Shown piece by piece: positions 20,464-31,039 of a stretch of DNA of 64,000 nucleotides. A model generated the notes under the pieces. That model had not been told where the DNA came from. It saw nothing but the letters and a program-made list of their open reading frames with translations, and searched no databases. The translations under genes and the position numbers were made by a program. Location: contig OX359190.1 in the NCBI GenBank assembly GCA_947172415.1, forward strand, positions 3,782,001 through 3,846,000, given 5' to 3'. This DNA is from Chondrosia reniformis. Lineage: Eukaryota > Porifera > Demospongiae > Chondrillida > Chondrillidae. Position 1 is the first letter of the stretch. Each line of letters opens with the position of its first letter.

Positions 20464-22485
20464 ATCTTTCTGTTTTTCCGCTGCTTTTTTCCGCTTCTCT
20501 ACTGCATGCTTCCGTTTCTCCTCTGCCTTCTTCCGCTTCTCTGCTGCATCCTTCTGTTTCTCCTCTGCCTTCTTCCGCTTCTCTGCTGCATCCTTCTGTT
20601 TCTCCTCTGCCTTCTTCCGCTTCTCTGCTGCATCCTTCTGTTTCTCCTCTGCCTTCTTCTTCCTCTCTTCTGCTTTTCTTTGTCTCTCTTCTGCCTTCTT
20701 TCGCTTGTCCTCCTCATTTTGTTTCTTCCTTTCTTCCTTTTCTTTGGCCTCACATAGGCACTCCTCACTGGTGAGGACTCAACCACCCTTAACATACTTG
20801 TGCTCTTCCTCTGTGCAGGTGGAGTGGGCACATGGAGGATCCTTTCTAGAGTTGATTGCTGTTTTGGTATATATCCACTCCTGCTGGAATTCCCAAGGTA
20901 TTCAGTAGCCTTGCTACAATGGTGTGTTGGTATTGTGGATAGCCATTGTGCATATCTGCTATCGGGGAGGTCATATCCTTCTTCCTGCCGTACCCGATAT
21001 TGCCTTATTTCAGCAGATGAAAATGTGGACCTGGATTGAAGAGAAGAAACTGGTGTGTGGGTGCTGGCAGCTCCACCTGCAGTAAGCTGGAAGAATTGCT
21101 GCACTGTTGTGTAGGCCACTGCGGTGGCGTAAGTAGAGCACTGTCCTCGTAAGATGGTGATTGGGGCCGACATGGTGTGCAAAAGGGAACGAATGGCACA
21201 GATTGGTGAGGCTGAGAATCATTTGGTCCGCCAGGGATCTGTGATAAGACCACATACCTTGTGGTGGGTAGACTCCTGCTGCCCGAAAGCTGGCAATGAT
21301 AATCTTCATTGTCATGCCTTCCACCCAGGCAGAGCGGAATACCTCAGAAAAGTTGTATCTGTTTACAACTTTCCCAGGATTGTGGCTGCAATAGCGATGG
21401 CATGCTTCACTCCAGTGTTGCTTTAATGCACCAAAAGCACCATTGTCCAGTGGCTGCAATATGTGTGTTGCATGAGGTGGCAGACAAAATATGATTATAC
21501 CTTCAGCAGCTACAATTTGTAGTAGCTCTAGCTGATAATGGGAGGAGTGGCCATCAAGGAGCAAAAGAAGTGGTCGGGCAGGTGGTGCATACAACAGGAA
21601 GTGGTTCTTGAGCCACTCTTCAAAGAGTTCAGAATCCATCCACCCACTTTGCGATAAGCCATAAAATGTGCTTGGCACCTCCCCAATCGTCATTTCAGGC
21701 TTGAGCGACTTAAGATCGAAAATGACCATCGGAAGAATGCAGTAGCCGGCTGCACTTCCACACGCAAGGACAGTGATCTGTGCTTTTTCATTGTTGGTGA
21801 CTGTGTAAGGGTGCTTTTGCCCAACATGTGTAACCACCTTAGGTGGCTTGTGGGTGAGGGGCAATCCTGTCTCGTTACAATTTAAAATTTGTGCTGGCCG
21901 ATGGGTGAGGCCATTCTCGTGGATGGTCTCTTCTAATATGTCAAAATACTTGTTTACGACCTTACTGTCATTTGCCATAGCTCTGGCATATGCAAGTGGC
22001 TCAGCTTGCCTCAGCTTCAGGTTTGGGTGTCTTGTACGGAATGAGTCCCACCACCCCTTTGTCACCTCGGCAGTCACACCTCGTGAATAGAGGATCTGCT
22101 GCACTATGCTGAGGACATCTTTGCGGGATTTGGCATAACCAACTGATGCACAGCCAATGAGGAAATCTGCTAGGCTTTTCTCCTTGTTGGCAGTTAGAAG
22201 TGGCCTTCCACTTCGTGCATTTACAGCGTACCTGCCCACAACCTTATCTTGTAGTGTGGTCCTGGGTACTCCGTGCTCTTCAGCAGCTCGACGAATACTG
22301 AGCTCACCTCGCTGAACTGTCTTGAGGGCTCTTACCATCGTTTCAACACCGTAATCACAGTACGTTGATGGGCGGTCAGATGATGAGTGGGAGGGTGGTA
22401 CCACAGGTCTCCTGCCTGAAGAACGCACAACTCGTGACTGCAAAGGCCTTGCCTGGCCATGAACAAATGGTACCATGGATGCCAT
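20418..22485 (-). pseudogene. pogo/Tigger-type transposase (HTH_psq + DDE_1 + Lys/Glu-rich tail), catalytic Asp lost
   Basis: Main frame 22,485-21,010, Met at 22,485. A Pipsqueak-type helix-turn-helix (residues 46-85) contains LSIRRAAEEHGVPRTTLQD; a second DNA-binding region with KGWWDSFRTRHP follows. The DDE_1 domain reads ILNCNETG (199-207), LLLLDGHSSH (307-316) and HILQPLDNGAFG (341-352). The first catalytic Asp, expected in NxDETG, is Asn204 (codon AAC), while Asp311 and Asp347 remain. After AGVYPPQ (about 21,265) the frame must shift. The C-terminal blocks FSSAEIRQYR, EEGYDLPDSRY and a long coiled coil of A-E-K-R-K-K repeats lie in other frames, down to TGA at ~20,418. Introns could explain some shifts, but the Asp-to-Asn change argues for a dead or repurposed enzyme. 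Confidence 0.8.
20456..20690 (-). repeat. 42-bp in-frame minisatellite coding a 14-residue coiled-coil repeat
   Basis: About five copies of a 42-bp unit, read on the minus strand as DAAEKRKKAEEKQK. The + strand open frames here (20,321-20,908 and 20,347-20,757) are the complement of this array and are not genes. Confidence 0.85.
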
Positions 22486-22950
22486 GTCTGTGGTGAAGAT
22501 ATTTGCTATTATTACAGTGTTGTGTTTGTTATAACAATGTTCACATTTAATTTATATGCATAATGTAGCCCAGCAGGAATGTATAACAATTCCAGGCCAA
22601 GCCCCACCACTACATTATAGGAATTTAGAGAGTGCTGGAATTTAAAGAGTGCTGGAATTTAGAGAGTGCTATTATTGTGGTCTATGTTATGCAGTCTTGT
22701 TGTCTGCAATGTATGATGGAAGCCATACTGTTATGTAAACACAATAGTGAAAGTCGATCCTATGTAAACATGACGGTCTAACCCGTACCTGACGGAGAAC
22801 TTGCCAAAATCTGCAAAAGAAAACTGAAACACACCGATCGTAAGAAGCAAAGCCACGGTTGAAGTCGCAAAAATTCGAACTGCGCAAGTGCCGACCTCTA
22901 ACCTCCACTCTAGCCACATGCACTGCGGCATCAAAATCTCCGATACTGAC

Positions 22951-23064
22951 GCACATTAGGCATTAGTAAAAGGTGGGTTCGCAATCCACGAGTTTTAAAA
23001 ATTTGGAGATAAAGCACCAAATGCCAGTTACGAGGGTGGCTGAATTCTCGTCCCTCCACCCAAC
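22951..23064 (-). repeat. Right TIR of the pogo-type element
   Basis: Reverse complement of the left TIR. A related motif, GGCCGAATTCTCATG, recurs twice further right (about 23,195 and 23,350), hinting at another, unresolved repeat beyond the end. Confidence 0.85.
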
Positions 23065-23655
23065 ATATTGTCACCCTGCACTGCCACACCGCCGTAGAAC
23101 GCTCTGACTTTGTTGTGGGTAAGGGATGGATGGGGCTTGACAGCCATACCGTCAAAAGTTTGAGGAAAGGCCTTTCCGCCACGATATAGCCAGTGGCCGA
23201 ATTCTCATGAATTCTGCCACTTGGCTCTTGGCAGCCTCCCTCGAGAACAGTAGCAGCCACACTCATCTGTAGATGTGACAGATATGGCAGGGGCCTACCC
23301 TCGACGCCATCTAAGTTTGAAGCCCTGGATGCGCTTGGCTCTGGGGAACGGGGTGGCCGAATTCTCATGCCGGCCGAATTCCAATTCCGCGCCCTATGTA
23401 AAATAAAAAAAATCAATGATTTTTTTCTTTTTTCCTTTAGACGTTCCATTCAATAAATGTTTCTGGAGGCAAGAACATTTTCTTTCAGTAGAACTATAAA
23501 CATATATATGCATTGTTTATGTAATTAATTATTCATTAATTAACCTGATTCGGGAAAATAAAAGATAGTCAAAACGATTAACCAATATTAATTTTAAGGT
23601 TGTTTAATGTCTAATCAACTCTCTTTCACGAGCATGAGATCAATCCATTGCAGGA
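23065..23655. other. Unassigned stretch right of the pogo element
   Basis: GC-richer to about 23,400, with GGCCGAATTCTCATG twice. A minus-strand frame of 172 codons (22,931-23,449) runs into the TIR and has no domain. Possibly part of an adjacent repeat. AT-rich and featureless from 23,400 on. Confidence 0.4.
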
Positions 23656-23742
23656 CTTTTTAGGGGCTACCACAGGCAGCCCCTTATATTGTTTTCATTT
23701 GCCGATTACGTTGTATGGCTTCATGTTACTGAAAGATATATA

Positions 23743-24522
23743 CAGTGCAAGTTACAATATACTAAGGTAATCTAAATAAATAATATAATATAATATAATA
23801 TAATATAATTAAATAATTCATATGGCTCCAAGAAAGGACCTAGAAACAAAAAGGGCATATCATCATAAAGTATAGGGTATAAAACTCCTTTTAAAAGAAG
23901 GGATTTTTTATTTAGGCCTCCGTTTGTTAGAAAACGAAGGACAAAATCTGCATATAAAAGGTCATAGGACTATAGAAAACCTATGGGGAATTTATATTCA
24001 AACCATGTGTTTTATTAATAAAAATTTTCAATTTGTCAGATAACCAACATATATCATGGTACATGTGGATAGGAAACGTCTGGCGAAGGTTTGCTTAATT
24101 AAATGAGCAAAATTCCTAGATAGAATGAAGAATTCAAGGTTACGATTGCACAATCTGATGATGTACTATGATCTTCCTCTAGTGCGTCACCAACACCTTT
24201 CGTATGTCGCTCCGTACACATTTAGTGAATCTTGTGACGTTGCGAAAACGTCACCGCCTCGTTGCTAAAGAAGATCATCCCTTTCGTGAACGGCTATGAC
24301 AAGTCAACGCTCTCCAACGAGAAGGAGCTACGGAATAAGTGAGTTGTAGCGAAGGTTAGATAAAGCGTATTTGTATACGTTCATGTTAAGTTTAAGCCAG
24401 AATTGTTGCTATATATTGATGTAAAATAAATAAAATAAATTCGTTTAGACGACCGTAGTAAAACTATATATATATATATTATTTATTTATATTAGATTAC
24501 CTTAGTATTGTAACTTGTACTG
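23743..24522 (+). mobile_element. Q element copy 1 (TA-flanked, CAGTGCAAGTTAC TIRs)
   Basis: 780 bp, bounded by CAGTGCAAGTTACAATATAC and the complement of CAGTACAAGTTACAATACTA, flanked on both sides by TA. The TIRs extend about 45 bp (through AAGGTAATCTAA). It has no ORF. TA targets and CAGT ends place it as a Tc1/mariner-superfamily-like MITE (inference). It interrupts an HP element within that element's TA-rich tract, so its insertion is younger than that HP copy. Confidence 0.8.
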
Positions 24523-24526
24523 TATA

Positions 24527-24863
24527 TATATATATATATATAATAATACGGGTTGATACGAAACTATTATAACACTTTATTTAGTCGTCGATATATATTT
24601 AATACAGGTTCATATATACGCAACTATTATAATACTTTATAATACTTAATTTATACATCAATACATCGTTTTGCAAATGGCGGCGTTCAGGAAGCTTTAG
24701 TTAACGAAGCTTTTCTGTCGCTATTTATAATGTTCAGGACACTTAAGCGTCCTCAATCGTTAGTATTACGAATATATATATTAAATGCCAACGATACGGC
24801 CAAGTAGTTTGAGTTAATTCGGGGGGCGGTAGCCCCACGAGTTTTTAAACTCGAAATACTTGT
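24527..24863 (+). mobile_element. HP element, 3' part (host of Q copy 1)
   Basis: Continues the HP sequence begun at 23,656-23,742: AATACGGGTTGATACGAAAC, GCAAATGGCGGCGTTCAGGA, then the terminal hairpin ending AAACTCGAAATACTTGT. Confidence 0.85.
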
Positions 24864-24964
24864 TATGTCACATGCAATTAAAAAAGGGTTGAGTAAAGAC
24901 GATGATCAATTACACAATTTGTACAATGAGATAAGCTACAGTTGTAGTGCTATAATTACAGACA

Positions 24965-25830
24965 ACATCAGACACAGGTAGAACGCCTCTGTTGAGCTAC
25001 ACTTGTACAACCTTAGACACACGTAGAACACTTCTGTCAAGCTACACTCATACAATTTAGATAGACTTAAAACTCCTCAGCAAAGATAGCTACCATCATA
25101 ACCTTTAGACACACTTAGAACTCCTCTGCTAAGCTACACTCGTACAATTCTGGACACACGTAGAACCCCTCTGCTAAGCTATACTCAAACAACTTTAGAC
25201 AGACTTAGAACGCCTCTGTCAAGTTACACTCGAACAACTTTAGACAGACTTAGAATGCCTCTGTCAAGTCACACTCGAACAACTTTAGACACATGTAGAA
25301 CCCCTCTGCTAAGCTACACTCATACAACTTTAGACACGCTTAGAACCCCTTCTGCTAAGTTATACACTCGAACAACTGTTTAGACAGACTTAGAACGCCT
25401 CTGCTAGGCTACACTCAAACAACTTTAGACACACGTAGAACCCCTCTGCTAAGCTACACTCGTACCACTTTAGAAACACCTCTGTCAAGCTACACTCATA
25501 CAACTTTAGACACACCACTGTCAAGCTACACTCATACAACTTTATAGATACACTAAAAACGCCTTTTTCAAGCTACACGTGTACAACTCTAGACACACGT
25601 AGAACGCCTCTGCTAAGTACAACTTTAGACACACGTAGAACACTTCTATCAAACTACACCCATACAACTTTAGATACACTTAGAACGCCTCTGTCAGGCT
25701 AAGCTGTACTCGTACAACTGTAAACACAGGTAGAATGCCTATGCTAAGCTACACTCGTACAACTCTCAGACACACGTGGAATAGTTCTACCAAGCTGAAT
25801 TCAATCAAATTTAGACACACATAGAACGTC
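24965..25830. repeat. 45-bp minisatellite, about 18-19 degenerate copies
   Basis: Unit approximates TTTAGACACACGTAGAAC, CCCTCTGCTAAG, CTACACTCGTACAAC. Units differ by substitutions and small indels without a clear spatial gradient. It is centred in the inverted composite. It has no spacers and is not a CRISPR array. Confidence 0.85.
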
Positions 25831-26054
25831 TTTCTTCAAAATGTTTACAAAATCAGTCCTACGGGCTGTACAGGTAGAATTTCTAGACAGACATAGGCCC
25901 AGTATTACAGTATTTACTAAAATCAAAAGACGATTCATAGATATTGACCAAACTTACTTGTCTTTTTTTTCATTACGCTTCTAATTGAAAGTACTTGGAG
26001 ACTTCGTTGGACTTCTATATGGCTATCTACTGGTATTCCAAATGATTTTGGAAG

Positions 26055-26243
26055 CTTAAGTGTCCTGAACATGATAGAAAAGCTTTAGCTTCATGAAGGC
26101 CGCCATTTGCAAAAACGATGTATTGACGTATAAATAAGTGTTACAATAGTTTCGCATGAACTCGTATTATACATATAACGACATATAAAATAAGTGTTAT
26201 AATAGTTGCGTATTAATTCGTATTATATATATATTCATATATA
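26055..26243 (-). mobile_element. HP element fragment (reverse)
   Basis: Contains AAGCTTAAGTGTCCTGAACA, GCCGCCATTTGCAAAAACGA and the two AATAAGTGTTA-type blocks of HP, but lacks the terminal hairpin. Followed at 26,244 by a ~55-bp Q terminus (CAGTACAAGTCGCAATATAC). Confidence 0.75.
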
Positions 26244-26301
26244 CAGTACAAGTCGCAATATACTAAGAAATCAAATTTAATATAAATAATAATAAATAAT
26301 A

Positions 26302-26613
26302 CAAGTAGTTTGAGTTTAAAAACTCGTGGGGCTACCGCCCCCGAATTAACTCGAACTACTTGGCCGCATCGTTGAGATTTAATATATATATTCGTAATGC
26401 TAACGATTGAGGATGCTTAAGTGTCCTGAACTTTATAAATAACGATGGAAAAGCTTCGTTAACTAAAGCTTCCTGAACGCCGCCATTTGCAAAAACGATA
26501 TATTGACGTATAAATTAAGTGTAACAATAGTTACTTATGAACTCGTATTATACATATATCGACGTATAAAATAAGTGTTATAATAGTTGCGTATGAGTCC
26601 GTATTATATATAT

Positions 26614-26643
<30 letters not shown>
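26302..26643 (-). mobile_element. HP element, 3' part (reverse; host of FB1)
   Basis: Starts with the hairpin CAAGTAGTTTGAGTTTAAAA...GGGGCTACCGCCCCCG...CTCGAACTACTTG and runs to a TATA run at 26,610-26,643, into which FB1 is inserted. Confidence 0.85.
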
Positions 26644-26647
<4 letters not shown>

Positions 26648-27518
26648 CAAGTTACAAATTTATACACGTATGCAAGTGACTCCCAAGATAATCACACTGA
26701 GGTATATAATATAATACGGATGCAAATGACTCCCAAAATAATCACAATCAGGTATATTAAAGGCTACAAGACTTTAGCGACACTGAAAAACTGCTGCATA
26801 CAGAGTAGTAGTCTCTACAGATCATATAAGGTTAAACGCATGGCCTTCCATTACCTTTTCACACCTTAGTATAGACTGAAGATGATGCATCTGCATGCCA
26901 TTATCAGCAAAAATGCCAGTCTCATGCAGGGGTCTCAGCCAATAATCACCGCAGATTTGACTTGCCTTGAGTGTGAGCTAGGAGTACCGTCGGTTGCTTG
27001 CATGCATTCGAATAAACAACAGGGTGAGAGACAATTTGGTAACTTGCACACAAAGGACATAAAGGCTGGGGCCTTTAATTTATTTCATGAACAATGTCCC
27101 TTGTGTGCAAGTTACCAAATTGTCTCTCACCCTGTTGTTTATGTGAATGCATGCAAGCAACCAATGGTACTCCTAGCTCACACTCAAGGCAAGTCAAATC
27201 TGCGGTGATTATTGGCTGAGACCCCCTGCCTGAGACTGGAATTTTTGCTGATAATGGCATGCAGATGCATCATCTTCAGTCTATACTAAGGTGTGAAAAG
27301 GTAATTGGAAGGCCATGCGTTTAACCTTATATGATCTGTAGAGACTACTACTCTGTATGCAGCAGTTGAGAATTTCAGTGTGGCTAAAGTCTTGTAGCGT
27401 TTAATATACCTGATTGTGATTATTTTGGGAGTCATTTGCATCCGTATTATACTATATACCTCAGTGTGATTATCTTGGGAGTCACTTGCATCCGTGTATA
27501 AATTTGTAACTTGCACTG
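26644..27518. mobile_element. FB1: 875-bp near-perfect palindrome (fold-back element)
   Basis: Left arm 26,644-27,060 and right arm 27,094-27,518 are reverse complements with only scattered differences; the 33-bp centre holds AAAGGCTGGGGCCTTT. Both ends read TGCAAGTTACAAATTTATAC. Each arm contains GACTGAAGATGATGCATCTG, TGCATGCATTCG and a second, inner TAACTTGCACAC, so the terminus motif recurs next to the centre. Open frames inside (26,882-27,208 and others) are mirrored on both strands and are shadows of the palindrome. The family is shared with FB2. Confidence 0.9.
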
Positions 27519-27683
27519 TGTAGTACTTGATTATATTTAAACATGCTTAATATAGCACTCCTTATTCCTACACATGGACAATTATATACACCTACGTATC
27601 CAATTACACTCCTGCACACGTACACACATGGATAAATAATAGAAAACATAAGCAGAGATGACGGAGCTTAAAGTACCACAGTT
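27519..27683. other. Spacer in the inverted composite
   Basis: 165 bp beginning TGTAGTACTTGATTATATTT, similar to sequence flanking FB2, then unique sequence up to the Q element. No gene. Confidence 0.5.
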
Positions 27684-28397
27684 TTACTACGGTCGTCTAA
27701 ACTAATTTCTTTTATTTCTCTACATCAATATATATAGCAACACTTTTGGCTTAAACTTAGCATGAACGTATACAAATACGTTTTATCTAACCTTCGCTAC
27801 AACTCGCTTATTCGGTAGCTCCTTCTCTTAGGAGAGCGTCGACTTGTCATAGCCGTTCTCGAAAGATGATCTTCTTTAGCAACGAGTCAGTGACGTTTAC
27901 GCAACGTCACATGATTCACAAAATGTGTGTACGGAGCAACATACGAAGGTGTTGGTGACGCAATAGAAAAACATCACAAAACATCACCAGCTTGCGCAAT
28001 CGTAACTTTGAATTCTTCATTATATCTTGATTATTTTGCTCATTTAATTAAGCAAAACTTCGCCAGACATTTCTTATACACATGTACCATGATATATGTT
28101 GATTTCACAGTTATCTGACAAACTGACAATTTTTATCAATATAACACATGGTTTGCATATAAAATTCCCATAGGTTTTCTATAGTCCTATGGCCTTTTAT
28201 ATGCAAACTTTGTCCTCCGTTTTCTAACAAACGGAGGCCTAAATAAAAAATCCTTCAATTTAAAATGAGTTTTATACCCTAAACTTTATGATGATGTGCC
28301 CATTTTGTTTCTAGGTCCTTTCTTGGAGCCATATGAATTATTTAATTATATTATATTATTCATATTAGATTACCTTAGTATATTGTAACTTGCACTG
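27684..28397 (-). mobile_element. Q element copy 2 (reverse)
   Basis: Reverse complement of most of copy 1, ending GTAACTTGCACTG before TATATA. Its inner terminus is missing at 27,684, which is where the symmetry of the composite breaks. By eye it differs from copy 1 at several per cent of positions. Confidence 0.8.
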
Positions 28398-28487
28398 TAT
28401 ATATATATATCTTTCCGTAACATGAAGCCATACAACGTAATCGGCAAATGAAAACAATATAAGGGGCTGCCTGTGGCAGCCCCTAAT
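28398..28487 (-). mobile_element. HP element 5' end (reverse)
   Basis: Holds CTTTCCGTAACATGAAGCCA, AATCGGCAAATGAAAACAAT and the HP 5' hairpin GGGGCTGCC-TGT-GGCAGCCCC, an almost perfect 9-bp stem. Confidence 0.85.
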
Positions 28488-29704
28488 TAATATAAATAAT
28501 TCATATGGCTTCAAGAAAGGACGTAGAAACAAAATGGGCTTATCATCATAAAGATTAGGGTATAAAACTCATTTTTTATTAAGGGATTTTTCATTTAGTT
28601 CTCCGTTTGGTAGAAAACAGAGGAAAAAGTCTGCCTATAAAATGCCATAGGACTTTAGAAATGCTATAGAAAATTTATATTGAAAGCATGTGTTATATTA
28701 GTAAAAATTTTTAGATAACTGTGAAACCGACATATCAGGGAGTACTACCGTAGGGATGACGCGGGTTTTTTCGTTTTCCCCCTACATCGGTATAGCAGGA
28801 AAATCCTGAAATAGGCCGAAAATCGACAAAAGAAGGCTATATATAGCTAAATATACCATATACATACTCTAAAGAGACCTTAAAGGCAAGCGAATATGTC
28901 CAGTTGGCGAAATAATAAACTTTAAAAATTCCAATTTTCGTCTTCTTTATCTTCATCTTCATCTTCTTTATCTTCTTCGCTCGCTATAACTAAATAAGGA
29001 AACAAGCTTTCGGACTACTTCTAAAGCGAAAATACTCTAAATTTTCCGCGCTGTATTCTTTTGTAGAAGCGAGAGCGATTACTTTATTATTGAACATGAC
29101 GGGTTTCGTGGCCCAAGAGTCAAGGCTTCAATAAATTAGCCATTTTAATGACGTCATAATCAGTCAAAGATTGCGAAACCAAATTGGTTTAAAATACAAT
29201 GAAATCCTAGCTTATGCTCCATAAAAAGTTCAGAAACTAGAGAATAATAAAAATTTTCTACAAAAATAGTAAAGATGTAGGGATGGCACAAAAAGCACAG
29301 AAACAAGAAATGGATGTTACACAGTGAAGCATTAGCTATGCATGAATCCTACAAGCAAGGGTTTGTATGATTCATGCATATATAGCTAATGCTTCACTGT
29401 GTAACATCCCTTTCTGTAGATGTATTGTGATGTTTCTCTGGTGTGTCACCAACACCTCTAGTATGTCGCTCTGTACACATTTAGTGAATCTTGTGACGTT
29501 GCGAAAAAGTCACCCCCTCGTTGCTAAGGAAGATCATCCTTTTGTGAACGGCTATGACAAGTCGACACTCTCCTATGAGAAGGAGCTACCGAACAGGCGA
29601 GTTGTAGCAAAGGTTAGATAAAGCGTTTTTGTATACGTCCCCGTCAAGTTTGAGGCAGAGTTGTTCCTATACTGATGCGAAAGACTGAATTCGTTTGGTC
29701 GACC
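28488..29704 (+). mobile_element. Q element copy 3, split by X copy 3
   Basis: 28,488-28,733 matches the first part of Q (TAATTCATATGGCTTCAAGA and the following ~200 bp), and 29,416-29,704 matches its last part (GTCACCAACACC, AGGTTAGATAAAGCGT). An X element lies between, with part of Q deleted at the junction. It sits directly against the HP end at 28,487. Confidence 0.75.
28735..29414 (+). mobile_element. X element copy 3
   Basis: Begins GGGAGTACTACCGTAGGGAT (terminal palindrome partly lost) and ends with the GGGATGTTACACAGTGAAGC-type hairpin. The internal (CTTCAT/CTTCTT)n tract and AGCGAGAGCGATTAC are present. Being inside Q, this insertion post-dates that Q copy. Confidence 0.75.
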
Positions 29705-29752
29705 GTATTACTTTGGTAATTTAATCTCTGTCTTCTCTTCTTATGAGAATAT

Positions 29753-29898
29753 AGCCTTGTTGAGTGTCAGCAACATGAATTTACTAATTTCCTATTTATA
29801 CTGAATTGTATTCCCATTCCTCATGTATTGCTGATGAAGACCTCTGTTTTGAAACGTCCCAAATTAGTAAATTCATGTTGCTGACGTTCAACAAGGCT
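29753..29898 (+). ncRNA. Hammerhead-like core enclosed by a 38-bp inverted repeat
   Basis: CTGATGA (29,831-37), then AAGAC-CTCT-GTTTT, which can pair as stem II, then GAAACGTC (29,851-58). ACGT is self-complementary and is followed by C, giving a GUC cleavage site if two molecules pair through stem III. The core lies between AGCCTTGTTGAGTGTCAGCA... (29,753-90) and its complement (29,861-98), with one mismatch, which could act as a long stem I. No PLE coding sequence adjoins it. A further reverse copy of the right arm lies at about 30,031-30,070. Confidence 0.5.
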
Positions 29899-30103
29899 TT
29901 ATTCTTATCCATCTGTACTACATACAGTAACGAAATTGCTCATAACGAATGTCTATAAAAATAGCGAAATACTTTGTTAGCTAATTACACTCAAGTACAC
30001 TACACAGTGCAATATATATAAGTACATACATGGATAAGAATAAAGCTTAGTTGAACGTCAGCAAAACGAAATATAGAGGTATATATATCTAATATATAAT
30101 ATA

Positions 30104-30968
30104 TATATAAAATACTAAAATTACAATCAAGTACTACACAGTACAAGTTACAAATTTAAAGAGATCCAAGTGACCCCTATATGATAATCAGTATTTTAAA
30201 TAGTAGGTATAGTTGCAGACTTTCAAATCCTCAACTACTGCATAGAGAGTAATAGTTGATACCGATCATCCAATTGCAAGGTAGAACACATGGCCTACCA
30301 ATTACCTTTTCACACCTTAGTATATAGACTGAAGATGATGCATCTGCATGCCATATATCAACAAAGGTTCCAGTCTTAACGGGGTCTCAGCTAATAACCA
30401 CGTGCACAACAGATTTGATTTGCCTTGTGAGTGAGCTAAGAATACCGACGGTTGGTTGCATGCATTCGCATAATCAACAGGGTTAGAGACCATTTTGTAA
30501 CTTGTACACGAGGGACATCATATGACATACGTATGTAAAGGCCTTGGCCTTTTATGTCCTTGTGTACAAGTTACAAAATGGTCTCTAACCCTATTGATCA
30601 TGCGAATGCATGCAACCAACCGTCGGTATTCTTAGCTCACTCACAAGGCAAATCAAATCTACTGTGCACGTGGTTATTAGCTGAGACGCCTTTAAGACTG
30701 GAACCTTTGTTGATATATGGCATGCAGATGCATCATCTTCAGTCTATATACTAAGGTGTGAAAAGGTAATTGGTAGGCCATGTGTTCTACCTTGCAATTG
30801 GATGATCTGTATCAACTACTACTCTCTATGCAGTAGTTGAGGATTTGAAAGTCTGCAACTATACGTACTATTTAAAATACTGATTATCCTATAGGGGTCA
30901 CTTGGATCTCTTTAAATTTGTAACTGGAACTATGTAGCTAATACTTGATTGTAATTTTAATATTGTAT
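30104..30968. mobile_element. FB2: second palindromic fold-back element
   Basis: Arms ~30,104-30,519 and ~30,554-30,968 are reverse complements; the centre holds AAAGGCCTTGGCCTTT. It shares with FB1 the ends (CAGTACAAGTTACAAATTTA), GACTGAAGATGATGCATCTG and TGCATGCATTCG. It differs at many places where its own two arms agree (for example TACCGACGGTTGGTTGC in both arms, against the FB1 reading). Any frame inside (for example 30,554-30,754) is a palindrome shadow. Confidence 0.88.
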
Positions 30969-31039
30969 AGTCACCTAGCCCTCTTAAATGTTTAACTGGC
31001 ACTGTGTAGTACTTGATTGTAATTTTAGTATTTATATAT

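Larger units (their letters stand above)
18815..23064 (-). mobile_element. pogo/Tigger-type DNA transposon with ~115-bp TIRs
   Basis: A 4.25-kb unit flanked by inverted repeats 18,815-18,930 and 22,951-23,064. Both begin GTTGGGTGGAGGGACGAGAA and are about 95% alike by eye. The only large gene inside is a CENP-B/pogo-class transposase on the minus strand. A TA target duplication is not evident at the ends given, so the true termini may lie slightly further out. The element contains an internal 545-bp tandem duplication. Its transposase has lost a catalytic Asp, so it is unlikely to be autonomous now. Confidence 0.75.
23656..28487. mobile_element. Nested, roughly symmetrical inverted composite of HP, Q and FB elements
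   Basis: Order: HP 5' end (+), Q element (+), HP 3' part (+), 45-bp minisatellite, HP 3' part (-), Q end, HP 3' part (-), FB palindrome, spacer, Q (-), HP 5' end (-). The outer arms, about 800 bp, pair 23,656-24,460 with 27,684-28,485. A single event cannot explain it: Q sits inside an HP copy at a TA run, and an FB palindrome sits inside another HP copy. Duplication of an HP::Q composite in inverted orientation around the minisatellite is the simplest reading. No protein-coding gene lies inside. Confidence 0.75.

Noticed and set aside
20321-20908. Plus-strand 195-codon Phe/Ser/Cys-rich ORF
   Set aside because: Exact complement of the Lys/Glu-rich coiled-coil repeats of the minus-strand transposase. 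A shadow of a triplet-preserving minisatellite.
24965-25830. CRISPR-like array
   Set aside because: The 45-bp units are contiguous and degenerate without unique spacers, and the DNA is eukaryotic. It is a minisatellite.
26882-27208. 108-codon ORF inside FB1 (and 30,554-30,754 in FB2)
   Set aside because: Lies across the palindrome centre and is mirrored on the opposite strand; codons are not conserved between FB1 and FB2.
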